Of a stretch of 64,000 nt of DNA, positions 1 through 9,820 are shown in pieces (the first letter of the stretch is position 1; the number at the start of each line of letters is the position of its first letter). The notes beneath the pieces are model-generated. The model saw only the letters and a program-made list of their open reading frames with translations. It was not told where the DNA came from and did no database searches. Location of the stretch: positions 1 through 64,000 of the forward strand of contig JAIOPV010000012.1 in the NCBI GenBank assembly GCA_021413735.1, given 5' to 3'. The DNA comes from Planctomycetota bacterium. Its GTDB lineage: Bacteria > Planctomycetota > Planctomycetia > Gemmatales > Gemmataceae. Made by a program: the position numbers and the translations under genes.

Positions 1-1610
1 CACCGGCGGCCACGGCCTTCGTCACGTCGGCGATGTTTCGCACCTGCGACGTCAAGTTTCGGGCCATGCCGTTCACGGAGTCCGTGAGATCCTTCCACGT
101 ACCGGCCACGCCGCGCACGTCGGCCTGACCACCGAGCTTTCCTTCGGTGCCGACCTCACGAGCCACGCGAGTCACTTCTGCCGCGAACGACGAGAGTTGA
201 TCGACCATCGTGTTGACCGTGTTCTTCAACTCCAGAATCTCGCCCTTCACGTCGACAGTGATCTTGCGGCTCAAGTCGCCAGCGGCGACGGCCTTGGTCA
301 CGTCGGCGATGTTTCGCACTTGCGACGTCAGGTTACCCGCCATGAAGTTCACGGAGTCCGTGAGGTTCTTCCACACACCTGCAACGCCCTTCACGTCTGC
401 CTGACCACCGAGCTGCCCTTCGGTGCCGACCTCCTTCGCCACGCGGGTCACTTCCGACGCGAACGACGACAACTGCTCGACCATCGTGTTGACGGTGTTC
501 TTCAGTTCGAGAATCTCACCGCGAACGTCCACGGTCACCTTCTTGGACAGGTCACCGTTGGCCACGGCTGTCGTCACGTCGGCGATGTTTCGCACCTGAG
601 CCGTGAGGTTGCCGGCCATGAAGTTCACGGAGTCCGTCAGGTTCTTCCACCCGCCAGCGACGCCGGGCACACCGGCCTGCCCGCCGAGCTTTCCTTCGGT
701 GCCGACTTCACGAGCCACGCGAGTCACTTCGTCAGCGAAGGAGGAGAGTTGATCCACCATCGTGTTGACGGTGTTCTTCAGTTCGAGGATTTCGCCCTTC
801 ACGTCGACCGTGATCTTGCGGCTCAAGTCGCCAGCGGCCACGGCCTTCGTCACGTCGGCGATGTTTCGCACTTGCGACGTCAGGTTACCCGCCATGAAGT
901 TCACGGAGTCCGTGAGGTCCTTCCACACACCAGCCACGCCGCGCACGTCGGCCTGTCCGCCGAGCTTTCCTTCGGTGCCAACCTCACGAGCCACGCGAGT
1001 CACTTCCGACGCGAACGACGAGAGTTGGTCGACCATCGTGTTGACGGTGTTCTCCAGTTCGAGGATTTCCCCCTTCACATCGACGGTGATCTTTCGCGAC
1101 AGGTCGCCGTTGGCCACGGCTGTCGTCACGGCGGCGATGTTACGCACTTGTGCCGTGAGGTTACCTGCCATGCCGTTCACGGAGTCCGTGAGGTCCTTCC
1201 ACGTTCCCGACACGCCTTCGACCCGAGCCTGACCGCCGAGCTTACCTTCGGTGCCGACCTCACGAGCCACGCGGGTCACTTCCGACGCGAACGAACGCAA
1301 CTGGTCAACCATCGTGTTGATGGTGTCCTTGAGTTCGAGGAACTCGCCCTTCACGTCCACGGCGATCTTTCGCGACAGGTCACCGTTGGCCACGGCGGTC
1401 GTCACTTCGGCGACGTTTCGCACTTGAGCCGTGAGGTTGCCGGCCATGCCGTTCACGGAGTCCGTGAGATCCTTCCACGTTCCGGCGACCCCCTTCACGC
1501 GAGCCTGACCGCCGAGCTTTCCTTCGGTGCCGACCTCACGAGCCACGCGGGTCACTTCCGACGCAAACGAGCCAAGCTGATCGACCATCGTGTTAATGGT
1601 CTTCGCAGTG
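1..1610 (-). repeat. Tandem 276-bp coding repeats (HAMP units)
   Basis: The string CCATCGTGTT recurs at 205, 481, 757, 1033, 1309 and (variant) 1585, an exact period of 276 bp or 92 codons. Copies differ at scattered positions and alternate between two subtypes, [10 protein letters not shown] and [11 protein letters not shown]. This is an in-frame coding repeat and not a CRISPR array. Confidence 0.95.
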
Positions 1611-2029
1611 CGCAGGAACTCACCCTGCAGCGGCCGATCATCGACATCGAGCGCGACGGTCTTCGAGAGATCGCCCTGTGCCACGGCACCAATCACGCGG
1701 GCCGTTTCGATCGTTGGGTGAACGAGGTCGTCGATCAGATCATTGACCGAGCCCACTGACTGACGCCAGAACCCGCCGACATCTCCGAGGGCGAGCCGTT
1801 GGCTCAACTTCCCTTCCTTGCCGACGACACGACTCAACCGGGCGAGTTCATCAGCGAGCCGTTCGTTCTGCTCGACCACAGAATTGAAAGCGTCGGCAAC
1901 GCGGCCAGCAACGCCTGTCCAGTCGAGGGGTAAACGGACGCCGGCTTGCCCTTGGCGAAGGGCTGTGAGAGCGGACAACAAGCTCGTTAATTCACTGCCA
2001 TTCGCGATGGGTTCGAGGAGCGCGGCCAT
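1..2029 (-). CDS. Poly-HAMP sensor protein, N-terminal part (3' end outside window)
   Basis: The frame is open on the minus strand from an ATG at 2029 to the left edge, giving at least 676 residues with no stop. The start has a good Shine-Dalgarno (AGGGAGAG) just upstream. After about 60 residues the protein is built of near-identical 92-residue units, each with motifs such as [25 protein letters not shown] and NTMVDQL. These are the alternating HAMP modules of group III (Nik1/Os-1 type) hybrid histidine kinases, where they transmit stress signals to a HisKA/HATPase core. No transmembrane segment is visible, so it is probably cytoplasmic. The kinase and receiver domains would lie outside the window, so calling it a histidine kinase is inference; a HAMP-only or methyl-accepting protein is possible. 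Confidence 0.85.
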   Translation of the reverse strand, partial: MAALLEPIANGSELTSLLSALTALRQGQAGVRLPLDWTGVAGRVADAFNSVVEQNERLADELARLSRVVGKEGKLSQRLALGDVGGFWRQSVGSVNDLIDDLVHPTIETARVIGAVAQGDLSKTVALDVDDRPLQGEFLRTAKTINTMVDQLGSFASEVTRVAREVGTEGKLGGQARVKGVAGTWKDLTDSVNGMAGNLTAQVRNVAEVTTAVANGDLSRKIAVDVKGEFLELKDTINTMVDQLRSFASEVTRVAREVGTEGKLGGQARVEGVSGTWKDLTDSVNGMAGNLTAQVRNIAAVTTAVANGDLSRKITVDVKGEILELENTVNTMVDQLSSFASEVTRVAREVGTEGKLGGQADVRGVAGVWKDLTDSVNFMAGNLTSQVRNIADVTKAVAAGDLSRKITVDVKGEILELKNTVNTMVDQLSSFADEVTRVAREVGTEGKLGGQAGVPGVAGGWKNLTDSVNFMAGNLTAQVRNIADVTTAVANGDLSKKVTVDVRGEILELKNTVNTMVEQLSSFASEVTRVAKEVGTEGQLGGQADVKGVAGVWKNLTDSVNFMAGNLTSQVRNIADVTKAVAAGDLSRKITVDVKGEILELKNTVNTMVDQLSSFAAEVTRVAREVGTEGKLGGQADVRGVAGTWKDLTDSVNGMARNLTSQVRNIADVTKAVAAG

Positions 2030-2293
2030 GAACTCTCCCTGAAATGAACGATGATTCAGACACGGCCAGTCTCGGGGGCGAAGCGAGACGCACACAGCAT
2101 GCCAAAGGGCGATGATTCGATGAGAACTGCAACACGAGGATGGTCGCGGAAGGCACCAGGAATCTGTGCAGGGCGGTTCAGATGTGTTCAGGTGCCCGGT
2201 TTCTCACAAACCTCTTATACCGCACATGGCCTGCTTTGTCGATTCGCTGCACTCTGCGGGTTCGCGAAATCTGATGTTTGTGTTTCGATTCTG

Positions 2294-3871
2294 TCACTTG
2301 CCACGCTGCTTGATCCGTTGCACCAGATCCTTGGTTGTCTCCTCGTAAATCGCGAGAATCTTGTCACGAGATGCGTTGTCGCCGAACTTCCCACGCGACC
2401 GGATCTCTTCTCGCGCCTCCTCCATTCGACGCAGCAACAGTTCACCTGTTTCCACACTGAAGACTCGCTTACCGGCAAGATCGACATACACCGGTGACGT
2501 GTGCGCGAAGAGTTGCCGATCGAGTTCGTTCTTCGCGGTCGAATCGATGCGTGCCGCGAACCACGCTGGCTCATCGAGTCGCACCTCCCGCACGAAGCGA
2601 GCAGTGTAAACACCAGCTTTCAGTTTGCTGGGTTCGGACTGAATCACGCGGCCATTCTGCACGAGCTGGAGTTTCTGGAAATCGTGCCGGCCCGTCGCAG
2701 TGATCTCGACGCGAACGGCCTTCGGCTGATCCAAATTCATCACGTCGCCGATGTTCTTACCATCCACGGTCAAGGTCAAGAGGGGGCTGTTCGTCGCCTG
2801 GCAACGACCCGCTTTCACGGCGTCGAGCCACTTCGGGATCGTCACTTCGCCCGGCACTTTGGCATACACACGCGAGAAATCGTAGATGAACCAGTCCGTC
2901 CCCGTGCTGATGGGAAAGCGCATGCCGATGTTCAGGTAGCGATAGTAACTGTCATCGAACGTGCCGACGCGAGAGCCATCGTAAACGTTCAAGGCATCGA
3001 CGCGGCCCGCGAGCGTGTTGGGGACACCTTCAAAGCCGAACGCATTGTGACACCAGATAATCGTGCCGCCTTGCTTGCGGGCGTCCTCGATTCCCGGACG
3101 CAACGGGATGTCGTCGTTGCCGACGCCCGTGATCCCTGAACCGAGGCTCACCGGCTTCACGAGTCGGTTGATGTTCAGGAACATGACGTGGCCATAGCCT
3201 TCGCCACCCGCACCGAAGTTGTGCCGATGTTCTTCGCCGTTGTTGAACAGCACCCCCGTTGCGTTGAACTGCTTCATCTCGCCGATCGGATGGCGATTCG
3301 TGATGTAGTTCACGTCTTCCTTGATCCGTTCGAGATACGAGACGAACTGCACTTTTAGGCGGTCAGCGACGGGAATCAGCCTCAGGTATTCGTCCGAGTC
3401 GTCGGCCGTCAGGTTCATGAGGTGAAGGTGCGTGTTGCCTGCAACGAGATCGGATTGTTCGGGGCGGAACGTCGGCGGCAGTTTCACCGTCAGTTCGTCG
3501 GGCAGCTTCTTGGTCAGATCGATTTCTTCAACCGCGAGGGCCGTTTCCAATCCAGACAGTGCTTCGATTCGCAGCTTGCCACGCGGCACCGTGGTCTCGC
3601 CACCGGCTGCGGGCACGACATACCAGCCAGCCAGCGTCGCTGTTGGTTTCAGTCCGCGAAGTCGATCGTACAGTCCTGGCAGTGCAAGGGGTTTGTCTTC
3701 GCCCGTGCGGAACACGCGGATGATGCCGGGGATTGCTTTACCGCTCTGAGCATCCACGAGTTTGATGCGGATTTTGGCGATGTCTTCGTCAGCCGTGCGG
3801 GGATCAGCCTGAAGGTAAACGCACACGCTGAGAACGGCGAGGGTGAACGCCGAAAGAAGTGACTTCCGCAT
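2294..3871 (-). CDS. CehA/McbA-like (PHP-type) exported metallohydrolase
   Basis: 525 residues from an ATG at 3871, preceded by AAGGA seven bases upstream; a start 27 bases further upstream lacks this support. The N-terminus MRKSLLSAFTLAVLSVCVYL is a signal peptide, so the protein should be exported. A carboxypeptidase-regulatory-like beta domain (about 25-120) precedes a PHP-like domain with GNTHLHL, NGEEHRHN, IIWCHNAFG and STGTDW, which supply the usual His/Asp metal ligands. CehA-type enzymes hydrolyse esters or phosphoesters; the substrate here is unknown. The C-terminal part is beta-rich with a charged helical end. It ends about 265 bp before the poly-HAMP gene, which has the same orientation. 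Confidence 0.75.
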   Translation of the reverse strand: MRKSLLSAFTLAVLSVCVYLQADPRTADEDIAKIRIKLVDAQSGKAIPGIIRVFRTGEDKPLALPGLYDRLRGLKPTATLAGWYVVPAAGGETTVPRGKLRIEALSGLETALAVEEIDLTKKLPDELTVKLPPTFRPEQSDLVAGNTHLHLMNLTADDSDEYLRLIPVADRLKVQFVSYLERIKEDVNYITNRHPIGEMKQFNATGVLFNNGEEHRHNFGAGGEGYGHVMFLNINRLVKPVSLGSGITGVGNDDIPLRPGIEDARKQGGTIIWCHNAFGFEGVPNTLAGRVDALNVYDGSRVGTFDDSYYRYLNIGMRFPISTGTDWFIYDFSRVYAKVPGEVTIPKWLDAVKAGRCQATNSPLLTLTVDGKNIGDVMNLDQPKAVRVEITATGRHDFQKLQLVQNGRVIQSEPSKLKAGVYTARFVREVRLDEPAWFAARIDSTAKNELDRQLFAHTSPVYVDLAGKRVFSVETGELLLRRMEEAREEIRSRGKFGDNASRDKILAIYEETTKDLVQRIKQRGK

Positions 3872-3892
3872 GGGCGATCCTTGCAGTTGTGA

Positions 3893-3915
3893 GTGCAACG
3901 CCGCAAGCGGCGAAG
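3893..3915. repeat. Single arm of the GCCGCAAGCGGC repeat family
   Basis: GTGCAACGCCGCAAGCGGCG lies in the 53-bp gap between two minus-strand genes. It is the same core as the hairpins near 32.9, 37.1 and 40.1 kb, but without a long inverted partner. Confidence 0.6.
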
Positions 3916-3924
3916 ACCAACACG

Positions 3925-5310
3925 TTAACCGAACAGATCCAACAGCGGCTGCCCCGTGCTCAGTGGCTTCGTTAGACCTTCCTTCGTCACGCGAGCTTCG
4001 TAGGGCACGCCGAGCGCATGGTAGATCGTCGCGCTGAGGTCTTGCGGTCGAACCGGCTTGTCCTTCACCGCTGAGCCGATCTTGTCGGTTTCGCCGTAAA
4101 CCGCTCCGCCACGAATCCCACCACCAGCAAGGATCGCCGAATAGCAGTGCGGCCAGTGCTGACGCCCAGGTGTCGCACCTCCATTCTGGTTGATCCGAGG
4201 CGTGCGACCAAACTCACCCGACACCACGACCAACGTGTTCTCCAACATCCCGCGAACTGCGAGATCGTCGAACAGCGCAGACAACGCCGTGTCGAGAACG
4301 GGCATGCACCAGCCCATGCCATACGATCCGTTGCCGAAGGCATTGCCCATTCCCATCTCGCCGCCGTGCATGTCCCAGCTCGAACTCGGCGGGCCACCAC
4401 CGTTCTGACCCGGAGCCACGCCGGTCCAACCGTTCACAGTCACGAAGCCGACCCCAGACTCGACGAGCCGCCTTGCGAGCAGAAGGTTCTGCCCGAGCGG
4501 GTTCCGCCCATACCGATCCCGGAGACGCGGCGATTCCAGTTCCATGTCGAACGCCTTCCGCGGTCCCTCGGATGTCGCGAGGTCGAAGCCGCGGCGCTGC
4601 ACGCCTTGCCAGTCGCGATGGTTCCCGGTTGAGCCGGGGTCGAGGCCATCGAGCAAGTCGCGCCGCCCCAGCAGGCGCTCGGTCGTTTCTTGCGATGTGA
4701 GAGCGTCGGGGGCCTTGAAGCCCGGCTTGGAAGGATTGTTCTCAGCGGAACCGACGAATAGGGGTGCGTATGGTGAGCCGAGCGAGCCGCCGGTGCCGAT
4801 GTTCGGCGCACAGAAGACCGGGTCACCAACGCACTTGATGAGCCAGACGTAGGAAGCCACGCTTCGCTGGCTGGGTCGCACCTTCGACAACACGGAACCG
4901 ATGTATGGTGAGTCTGCGGGGGCACCCTCTTGACCGCTCAAAGCGTTGTGCATCGCGTCGAAGTGATTGCTAATGTTGCCCGGATGGGTCATCGAGCGAA
5001 TCAGAGTAAACCGGTTGGTCATGGTTGCCAACCGTGGCTGAAGTTCGCTGATCCTCATGCCGGGAACAGCGGTCGCGGCCGGCTTGTATGGACCGCGAAT
5101 TTCAGCGGGTGCATCCGGTTTCAGATCCCAGGTGTCGATGTGGCTGGGACCACCGCAAAGCAGGATGAAGATGCAGGACTTTTCGCCGGTGCGTCGTTGT
5201 CCGCTGCCATCGACGCTCGCGGCGACAACGCCCGGAGTGCCGAGGCTCACGGCACCGACAGCGCCCATCTTCAGGAGTTGGCGGCGCGACATTTTGGAGG
5301 AGGCGGACAT
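3925..5310 (-). CDS. DUF1501 family protein with Tat signal
   Basis: 461 residues. The N-terminus has a twin-arginine motif (SRRQLLKMGAVGAVSLGTPG), so it is probably exported folded by the Tat system. The body matches DUF1501, an alkaline-phosphatase/sulfatase-superfamily group abundant in Planctomycetes: LLCGGPSHIDTWDLKPDAP, the SMTHPGNISNHFDAMH region, and VVVSGEFGRTPRIN near the C-terminus, then a conserved end (YHALGVPYEARV). The biochemical role of DUF1501 is not established. Unlike the copy at 19.99 kb, this one has no PSD1 partner beside it. The CehA-like gene follows 53 bp downstream, so the two may be co-transcribed. Confidence 0.88.
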   Translation of the reverse strand: MSASSKMSRRQLLKMGAVGAVSLGTPGVVAASVDGSGQRRTGEKSCIFILLCGGPSHIDTWDLKPDAPAEIRGPYKPAATAVPGMRISELQPRLATMTNRFTLIRSMTHPGNISNHFDAMHNALSGQEGAPADSPYIGSVLSKVRPSQRSVASYVWLIKCVGDPVFCAPNIGTGGSLGSPYAPLFVGSAENNPSKPGFKAPDALTSQETTERLLGRRDLLDGLDPGSTGNHRDWQGVQRRGFDLATSEGPRKAFDMELESPRLRDRYGRNPLGQNLLLARRLVESGVGFVTVNGWTGVAPGQNGGGPPSSSWDMHGGEMGMGNAFGNGSYGMGWCMPVLDTALSALFDDLAVRGMLENTLVVVSGEFGRTPRINQNGGATPGRQHWPHCYSAILAGGGIRGGAVYGETDKIGSAVKDKPVRPQDLSATIYHALGVPYEARVTKEGLTKPLSTGQPLLDLFG

Positions 5311-5513
5311 TGGATTCCTCCGACAAGGTGGGGATGTTCGAGGGCAGCAAGGCGGTGGGTTGGGAGCTGAGCCGACTCGATTTGCTCAACACCCGGCATG
5401 TAGCTTCCCAGATTACCCGAAGTGTGGGTTGGTGTGTTCAGGAATTCGAGGATGCTACAATCGGACGCAGAGGAAACAGCGCAAGCGGAAACCAGCGCGA
5501 GTGAGGCCGACCG

Positions 5514-6164
5514 ATGAAATGGATCTTGGCGGCAAGCGTGGCTTTGTCTTGCGTGGAAGTCGCACGCGCTGACATCGCACCATTCACCCCGCCTGGCACC
5601 ACCTTCGGCTTGCCGATCTACCGGATCGAGGTAACCGAATCCTTTCCGGAGTATGTGTTCCTGTACTACAGGTACAGTTGGGTACCGCGCTCGTCGGGTT
5701 CGCAGTCTTCAATTCCGAAAGTCGAAATCGCGGAACTTTCACCAGCTTCACCTCTTCTGCTCCCTGATACGGGCGGGTATCGCATGGCAGTGTGCCTCCT
5801 CGTCGTTTCACGAGAAATAGCGGCTCAGTACGCAACAACGGCTGACATCCTGAAAGCTCTGGACACGGAGACTCTCCCCGTCGTGGCATCCATCGAGTTG
5901 AAGTATTGGCCTACCGTCACCCCGATCTGGAGGGACAAAGACCCGATAATTACGTACCGCGTTCAACGCACGAAATCGGGAGATGGCTTGGAAATTGTGC
6001 GCACGAGTTGGGATCCACTGCTCCAGTGGTATGTCGCAGTCGCGTTCCTGACCTTGGCGATTGTGTGGGGTGGAATCCGATTTGTAAGTCGGAAGCGGCG
6101 AGCGGTTCCTGTCATGAATTCAGAACCGCCCACCACGTTGGACCCAACCACGTCGCCGGGTTGA
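5514..6164 (+). CDS. Hypothetical exported membrane-anchored protein
   Basis: 216 residues. MKWILAASVALSCVEVARA is a signal peptide. A central beta-rich region has no motif I recognise. Near the C-terminus, WYVAVAFLTLAIVWGGIRFV (about residues 168-187) is a transmembrane helix followed by a basic stop-transfer segment (SRKRR), giving a type I topology with a short cytoplasmic tail. A TACAAT hexamer at 5456-5461 could be a -10 element. The gene is divergent from the DUF1501 gene and convergent with the alpha/beta hydrolase gene, only 11 bp away. The function is unknown. Confidence 0.7.
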   Translation: MKWILAASVALSCVEVARADIAPFTPPGTTFGLPIYRIEVTESFPEYVFLYYRYSWVPRSSGSQSSIPKVEIAELSPASPLLLPDTGGYRMAVCLLVVSREIAAQYATTADILKALDTETLPVVASIELKYWPTVTPIWRDKDPIITYRVQRTKSGDGLEIVRTSWDPLLQWYVAVAFLTLAIVWGGIRFVSRKRRAVPVMNSEPPTTLDPTTSPG

Positions 6165-6175
6165 GCCGCTGTTCG

Positions 6176-7171
6176 CTACTTCTTCAGATACGCGATCAGG
6201 AAGGCCGTCGCGGTGGGGAGCTCTTTGTTCGGGTCCGTGTTCGAGTGGAAGACCACATCGACCCCGACCTCTTTCAGCTTCTCGGCCAGTTTCACGCCCA
6301 AGATCGGGGAGTGCGTCGGATCGGGGTGTTCCTCGCCGACCTTCGCCCCCTTCACGCCGCCGTAATACAGCCCAATCGGCGGGTCGTCCTTCGTGACGTG
6401 CGTGATCGGTGAGTATTCCTTGATCCAAGCCGCGATCTTTTCGCGTTCCTTTTCCACTTCGTCAAGATTCTTGAGCCCGAAAGCGTGAGCGCCGTAGGTG
6501 TAGTTCGGCAGCCACTCGCGAACTACCTTGGGATCAAGCGAAACCTGCGCTCCGTTGACCGCCGCACAGTACAGGCGTGTCGATTCCCGTGCGATCGGGT
6601 CCTCGCTCTTGGGGTCGGCCATGTCATCGTGGAACGCGAGCCAGAGAGAAGAGCAACCGCCAGCCGAGCCGCCCGTGGCTCCGATTCGCTTCTTGTCGAT
6701 GTTCCATTCCGCGGCCTTGGAACGCACGAACTGGAGTGCCCGCGCTGCATCCTCAAGAGGTGCCTTCACCGGAGGCGTGACCTTCTGTTCGTTCGCCTGC
6801 TTCATCAGCCGGTAGTTGATCGTGACCACCGAAATGCCGTTATCGAGGAAGGTCTTCACACCGCCGTAGTAACCGCTCTTGTCGCCACCCTGCCAGCCGC
6901 CGCCGTGGATGCAGAAAACGAGCGGCGTCGGCTTGTCGGACTTCGCCTGCCAGAAGTCGAGGACTTGGCGATCGAGCTTGCCATACGCGACGTTCGCGGC
7001 AGTCGGCGTGATCGCCGGGACTGGCAGCTTCTTCTCTTCCTTCTTTTCGTCTTTCTTCTCGACCTTCTTGTCATCCTTCTTTTCGTCTTTCTTCACGTCC
7101 TGTGCGAGGCCGCCTCCCAAGGCGATCAGTGAGTACGCGAGTGGGAGGAAAAAGAGCCTGCGGATCAGCAT
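6176..7171 (-). CDS. Exported alpha/beta hydrolase (BD-FAE-like esterase)
   Basis: 331 residues with a signal peptide (LIRRLFFLPLAYSLIALGGG). A highly charged Lys/Asp/Glu spacer follows (about residues 25-50). The catalytic domain shows HGGGW, the oxyanion-hole motif of the carboxylesterase/BD-FAE group, and GGSAGG around the nucleophilic serine. The conserved acid and histidine should lie in the last 80 residues, but I cannot assign them with certainty. It is likely a periplasmic or surface ester hydrolase; the substrate is unknown. It faces the hypothetical gene at 5514. Confidence 0.82.
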   Translation of the reverse strand: MLIRRLFFLPLAYSLIALGGGLAQDVKKDEKKDDKKVEKKDEKKEEKKLPVPAITPTAANVAYGKLDRQVLDFWQAKSDKPTPLVFCIHGGGWQGGDKSGYYGGVKTFLDNGISVVTINYRLMKQANEQKVTPPVKAPLEDAARALQFVRSKAAEWNIDKKRIGATGGSAGGCSSLWLAFHDDMADPKSEDPIARESTRLYCAAVNGAQVSLDPKVVREWLPNYTYGAHAFGLKNLDEVEKEREKIAAWIKEYSPITHVTKDDPPIGLYYGGVKGAKVGEEHPDPTHSPILGVKLAEKLKEVGVDVVFHSNTDPNKELPTATAFLIAYLKK

Positions 7172-7272
7172 GGTGTTCTCCAGGGAGCGGGGGGAAAGGG
7201 CGAGCAGCGGTGGGATCCAATCAGTCCGACCGTACCACAGATTTCGCGTGGTCGCAATCGGGCGAACGACAA

Positions 7273-8022
7273 CTATGGTTTAACGGGTTCGGCGTTCCAC
7301 ACTTTGATGTCATCGAAGCAGCCATCCTTGCCGGCGACACCCAACTCGATCTTGGACTTCGTCGCGTGACCGATGCCGGACGACTTGAGGTAGCCAGCCG
7401 GCTTCCCGTCGATCGTGACTCGCATCTCGTCACCGACCGTCTCGACAACAAGGGTGTACCACTTGCCTGCTTCGAGTTTGGCCGGGAAGGTCGCGCTGCG
7501 ACCGACGAGCAACTTCGCGACATCGGCCTTCTTGGCGGGGTCTTTCTTCATCTCGTAGATGTCGTTCTTCATGTTGCCATCTCGCTCGTCGATGATCGTG
7601 ACTCCGTTGAGCCGAACCTGAGCACGGCAGATGTGCCCGTAATGAGATTCGGTGTACTTGCGGTCGTCGAACTCGACGTCGATCATCGTGGCTCCATCGA
7701 ACCGAATCTTGACTTCAACAACGCTGTCCTTCGTGGGAATCTCCAGGCCATGAACGGCAGCGTGAGCCGTGACGGCGGGCTTGCCATCAGCTGCCGGAAT
7801 CGTTTTGTCGCGGGTTTGGGTACCCTTGAGAACACCCTTCTCGACCGCAAAGGTCGGCACGACCTTATGCCAGACCTTCGCGGGTTCGGACCCTTCAAAG
7901 TCGTCGGAGAACAGGAGTTCCTTTTTCTGAGCGATTGACTTGTCCGGAATGCTCGGCGGATCGGCGGCCGGCATCTGGGTCGTGACAAAGACGCAGCAGA
8001 GCAGAAGTAAGGCTCGTTTCAT
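7273..8022 (-). CDS. Exported LamG/DUF1080-like (GH16-like fold) protein
   Basis: 249 residues. MKRALLLLCCVFVTTQMPAA is a signal peptide. The mature part is a beta-sandwich of the concanavalin/LamG type often annotated DUF1080 (3-keto-disaccharide hydrolase) in Planctomycetes: LLFSDDFEG, then VVEVKIRFDG, GKWYTLVVETVGDEM and the terminal CFDDIKVWNAEP strand. No certain catalytic residues are visible, so binding to a carbohydrate or another surface ligand is as likely as catalysis. It is 101 bp upstream of the alpha/beta hydrolase gene on the same strand, and they may form one unit. Confidence 0.7.
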   Translation of the reverse strand: MKRALLLLCCVFVTTQMPAADPPSIPDKSIAQKKELLFSDDFEGSEPAKVWHKVVPTFAVEKGVLKGTQTRDKTIPAADGKPAVTAHAAVHGLEIPTKDSVVEVKIRFDGATMIDVEFDDRKYTESHYGHICRAQVRLNGVTIIDERDGNMKNDIYEMKKDPAKKADVAKLLVGRSATFPAKLEAGKWYTLVVETVGDEMRVTIDGKPAGYLKSSGIGHATKSKIELGVAGKDGCFDDIKVWNAEPVKP

Positions 8023-8158
8023 GGCCGACTCGGTTGGGGAAGAGTTTGGATGGGTGGGGCGGCTGGGTCATGCTAGCGGTTCCAGCGGGGCCATCAAGGA
8101 TCGCTCCCCGACTCGCTTCGTTCCCGCGGGTGGTGGTGCGGCAAGCCGCAGGTCGGGT

Positions 8159-9043
8159 TCATCCATGTCGTCGGCGACGGTCGCGTTTGCGAAAGAAGCC
8201 GAGCAGCGCGTCGAAGTGGCCGCCGTCGGTGCCAACCTCGATCACATCGGCTTGCGAACTGCGAGCCAGTTTCATGAGCGTCGCCGCTCGCTCGGCAGCC
8301 AACTCTTCAAATCGCTTCCGCACCGTGTTGTCGCTGGTGTTGAGTAGCACTTGCTCTCCCGTCTCGGCGTCTTGTAGGCGTACTAACCCCGCAGCCGGCC
8401 AGATGATTTCACGCGGATCGGTCGTGCGAATTGCAACGAGATCGTGCTTGCGTGCTGCCCGCCGAAACGCTTTCTCGTATCCCGTCCCCTGGAAATCGCT
8501 CAGCACAAACACGATGGCTCGTCGCCGTTGCACTTTCGTGACGTAATCGAGCGCCGCGGCAAGGTCGGTGCCAGTTTTCTGTGGCTCGAAAGCAAGGATA
8601 TCGCGAAGCATCCGCAGAACGTGGCGCGGCCCCTTGTTCGGGGGCACGAATTGCTCGACTTCGGAGGTGAACGCAACCAGGCCCACGCGGTCGTTATTGC
8701 TGGTCGCACACAGCGCAAGTAACGCCGCGAGTTCAGCCGCCGCGGCGCGTTTGGTTAGCATGCCGGTGCCGAACTTCGTGCTCGCGGACACATCCACGAC
8801 CAGCAGTAGCGTGAGCTCGCGCTCCTCGACGAACCGCTTGATGAACGGCAGTCCGACGCGAGCGGTCACGTTCCAATCGATGGTTCGTACATCGTCGCCG
8901 GGTTGGTATTCACGCACTTCCTCGAACGAGAGCCCGGCCCCCTTGAACGCGGAGTGATACTCGCCGCCGAGGAGCGTTTGCACGAGTCGCCGTGCACGAA
9001 GATGCAGCCGACGAACTTGCCGGAGAACGTCGGCGGGCAGCAT
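8159..9043 (-). CDS. DUF58 domain protein (VWA-like fold)
   Basis: 294 residues, starting at the ATG at 9043 with GGAGA upstream; the frame stays open for another 118 codons but that part is not conserved. The DUF58 hallmark GLSFEEVREYQPGDDVRTIDW is followed by a VWA-like domain with DVSAS at the metal site and a conserved FVLSDFQG. DUF58 proteins commonly sit with MoxR AAA+ ATPases and membrane VWA proteins, but no MoxR gene is visible here. The protein has no signal peptide and should be cytoplasmic. It is divergent from the Uma2-like gene. Confidence 0.88.
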   Translation of the reverse strand: MLPADVLRQVRRLHLRARRLVQTLLGGEYHSAFKGAGLSFEEVREYQPGDDVRTIDWNVTARVGLPFIKRFVEERELTLLLVVDVSASTKFGTGMLTKRAAAAELAALLALCATSNNDRVGLVAFTSEVEQFVPPNKGPRHVLRMLRDILAFEPQKTGTDLAAALDYVTKVQRRRAIVFVLSDFQGTGYEKAFRRAARKHDLVAIRTTDPREIIWPAAGLVRLQDAETGEQVLLNTSDNTVRKRFEELAAERAATLMKLARSSQADVIEVGTDGGHFDALLGFFRKRDRRRRHG

Positions 9044-9136
9044 GTGGCCGTCTCCGTGATTGGCGTTGGGGTGGAAGTTGTGGTTCGTGTATCTTACGGT
9101 CGTGGGCGTGATCGCGCACCAGCGAAAGGGGAACGT

Positions 9137-9817
9137 ATGGCGACCGCAAACGGAAAGACGGTGTACGAAGATATGGGCGAGTTGCTGAAGCGGCTGGGGA
9201 ACATTCCGGCGAAGCGAATCTGCCTGAACCCGCCACCGGGAACTGCAACCGAACGTGATCTGATTCGCAAACACGGCGCAAGGCGAAAACTTTACGAACT
9301 GATCGACGGAACTCTCGTGGAGAAAGGGATGGGACACCCGGAATCGGTCTTGAGTCACCAACTCGGCGCGATGCTGTGGGTGTTCCTCCAGCAGCACGAT
9401 CTCGGCTATTGCACAACGGCGGACGACCTGGTTCGCGTTCTGCCGGGGTTGGTTCGCGGGCCGGATGTTTCGTTTGTGTCATGGAAAACCCGGCCCGAAA
9501 AAGTCATCCCGCAGGAGCAGATCAGCACGAAAGTTCCCGATCTTGCAGTGGAGATACTGAGCCCGAGTAACACCCGGAAGGAAATGCAGATCAAGCTGAA
9601 GGAATACTTCCTCGGCGGCGTGAAGCTCGTGTGGATCATCGACCCGAAGACTCGCACCGCCGAAAGCTACACCGCCCCAGATGCAAAGACTGCGATCTCC
9701 GCAGACGGCACGATCGACGGCGGCGATGTGCTGCCCGGCTTCACGCTGCCCCTTACGAAACTGTTCGAGCGGTTCGCTGCGTTGCCCGCTTCCAAGAAAA
9801 AGCCGAAGAAGAAGTAA
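9137..9817 (+). CDS. Uma2/DUF820 family putative restriction-endonuclease-fold protein
   Basis: 226 residues from the ATG at 9137 (AAAGGGGAACGT upstream); the longer frame from 8903 overlaps the DUF58 gene and is not supported. Family motifs are the YELIDG start of the fold, GPDVSFVS, AVEILSPSNT and YFLGGVKLVWIIDP, which supply the PD-(D/E)XK-like acidic residues. Uma2 proteins are greatly expanded in Planctomycetes and Cyanobacteria, and their role is not firmly established. A Lys-rich tail (KKKPKKK) may bind nucleic acid. It converges on glpK with a 3-bp gap. Confidence 0.85.
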   Translation: MATANGKTVYEDMGELLKRLGNIPAKRICLNPPPGTATERDLIRKHGARRKLYELIDGTLVEKGMGHPESVLSHQLGAMLWVFLQQHDLGYCTTADDLVRVLPGLVRGPDVSFVSWKTRPEKVIPQEQISTKVPDLAVEILSPSNTRKEMQIKLKEYFLGGVKLVWIIDPKTRTAESYTAPDAKTAISADGTIDGGDVLPGFTLPLTKLFERFAALPASKKKPKKK

Positions 9818-9820
9818 TTT

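Noticed and set aside
1..1610. 276-bp periodic repeat as a CRISPR array
   Set aside because: Units are in-frame coding, far longer than CRISPR repeats, with no variable spacers.
197..1759. 520-residue plus-strand open frame
   Set aside because: It is antisense to the HAMP repeats; its own repeats mirror theirs, it has no family match, and the minus frame carries clear HAMP motifs.
9137..9817. Uma2-type gene as a restriction or toxin system
   Set aside because: No methylase or antitoxin partner is adjacent, and the family is expanded in these genomes without a proven role.
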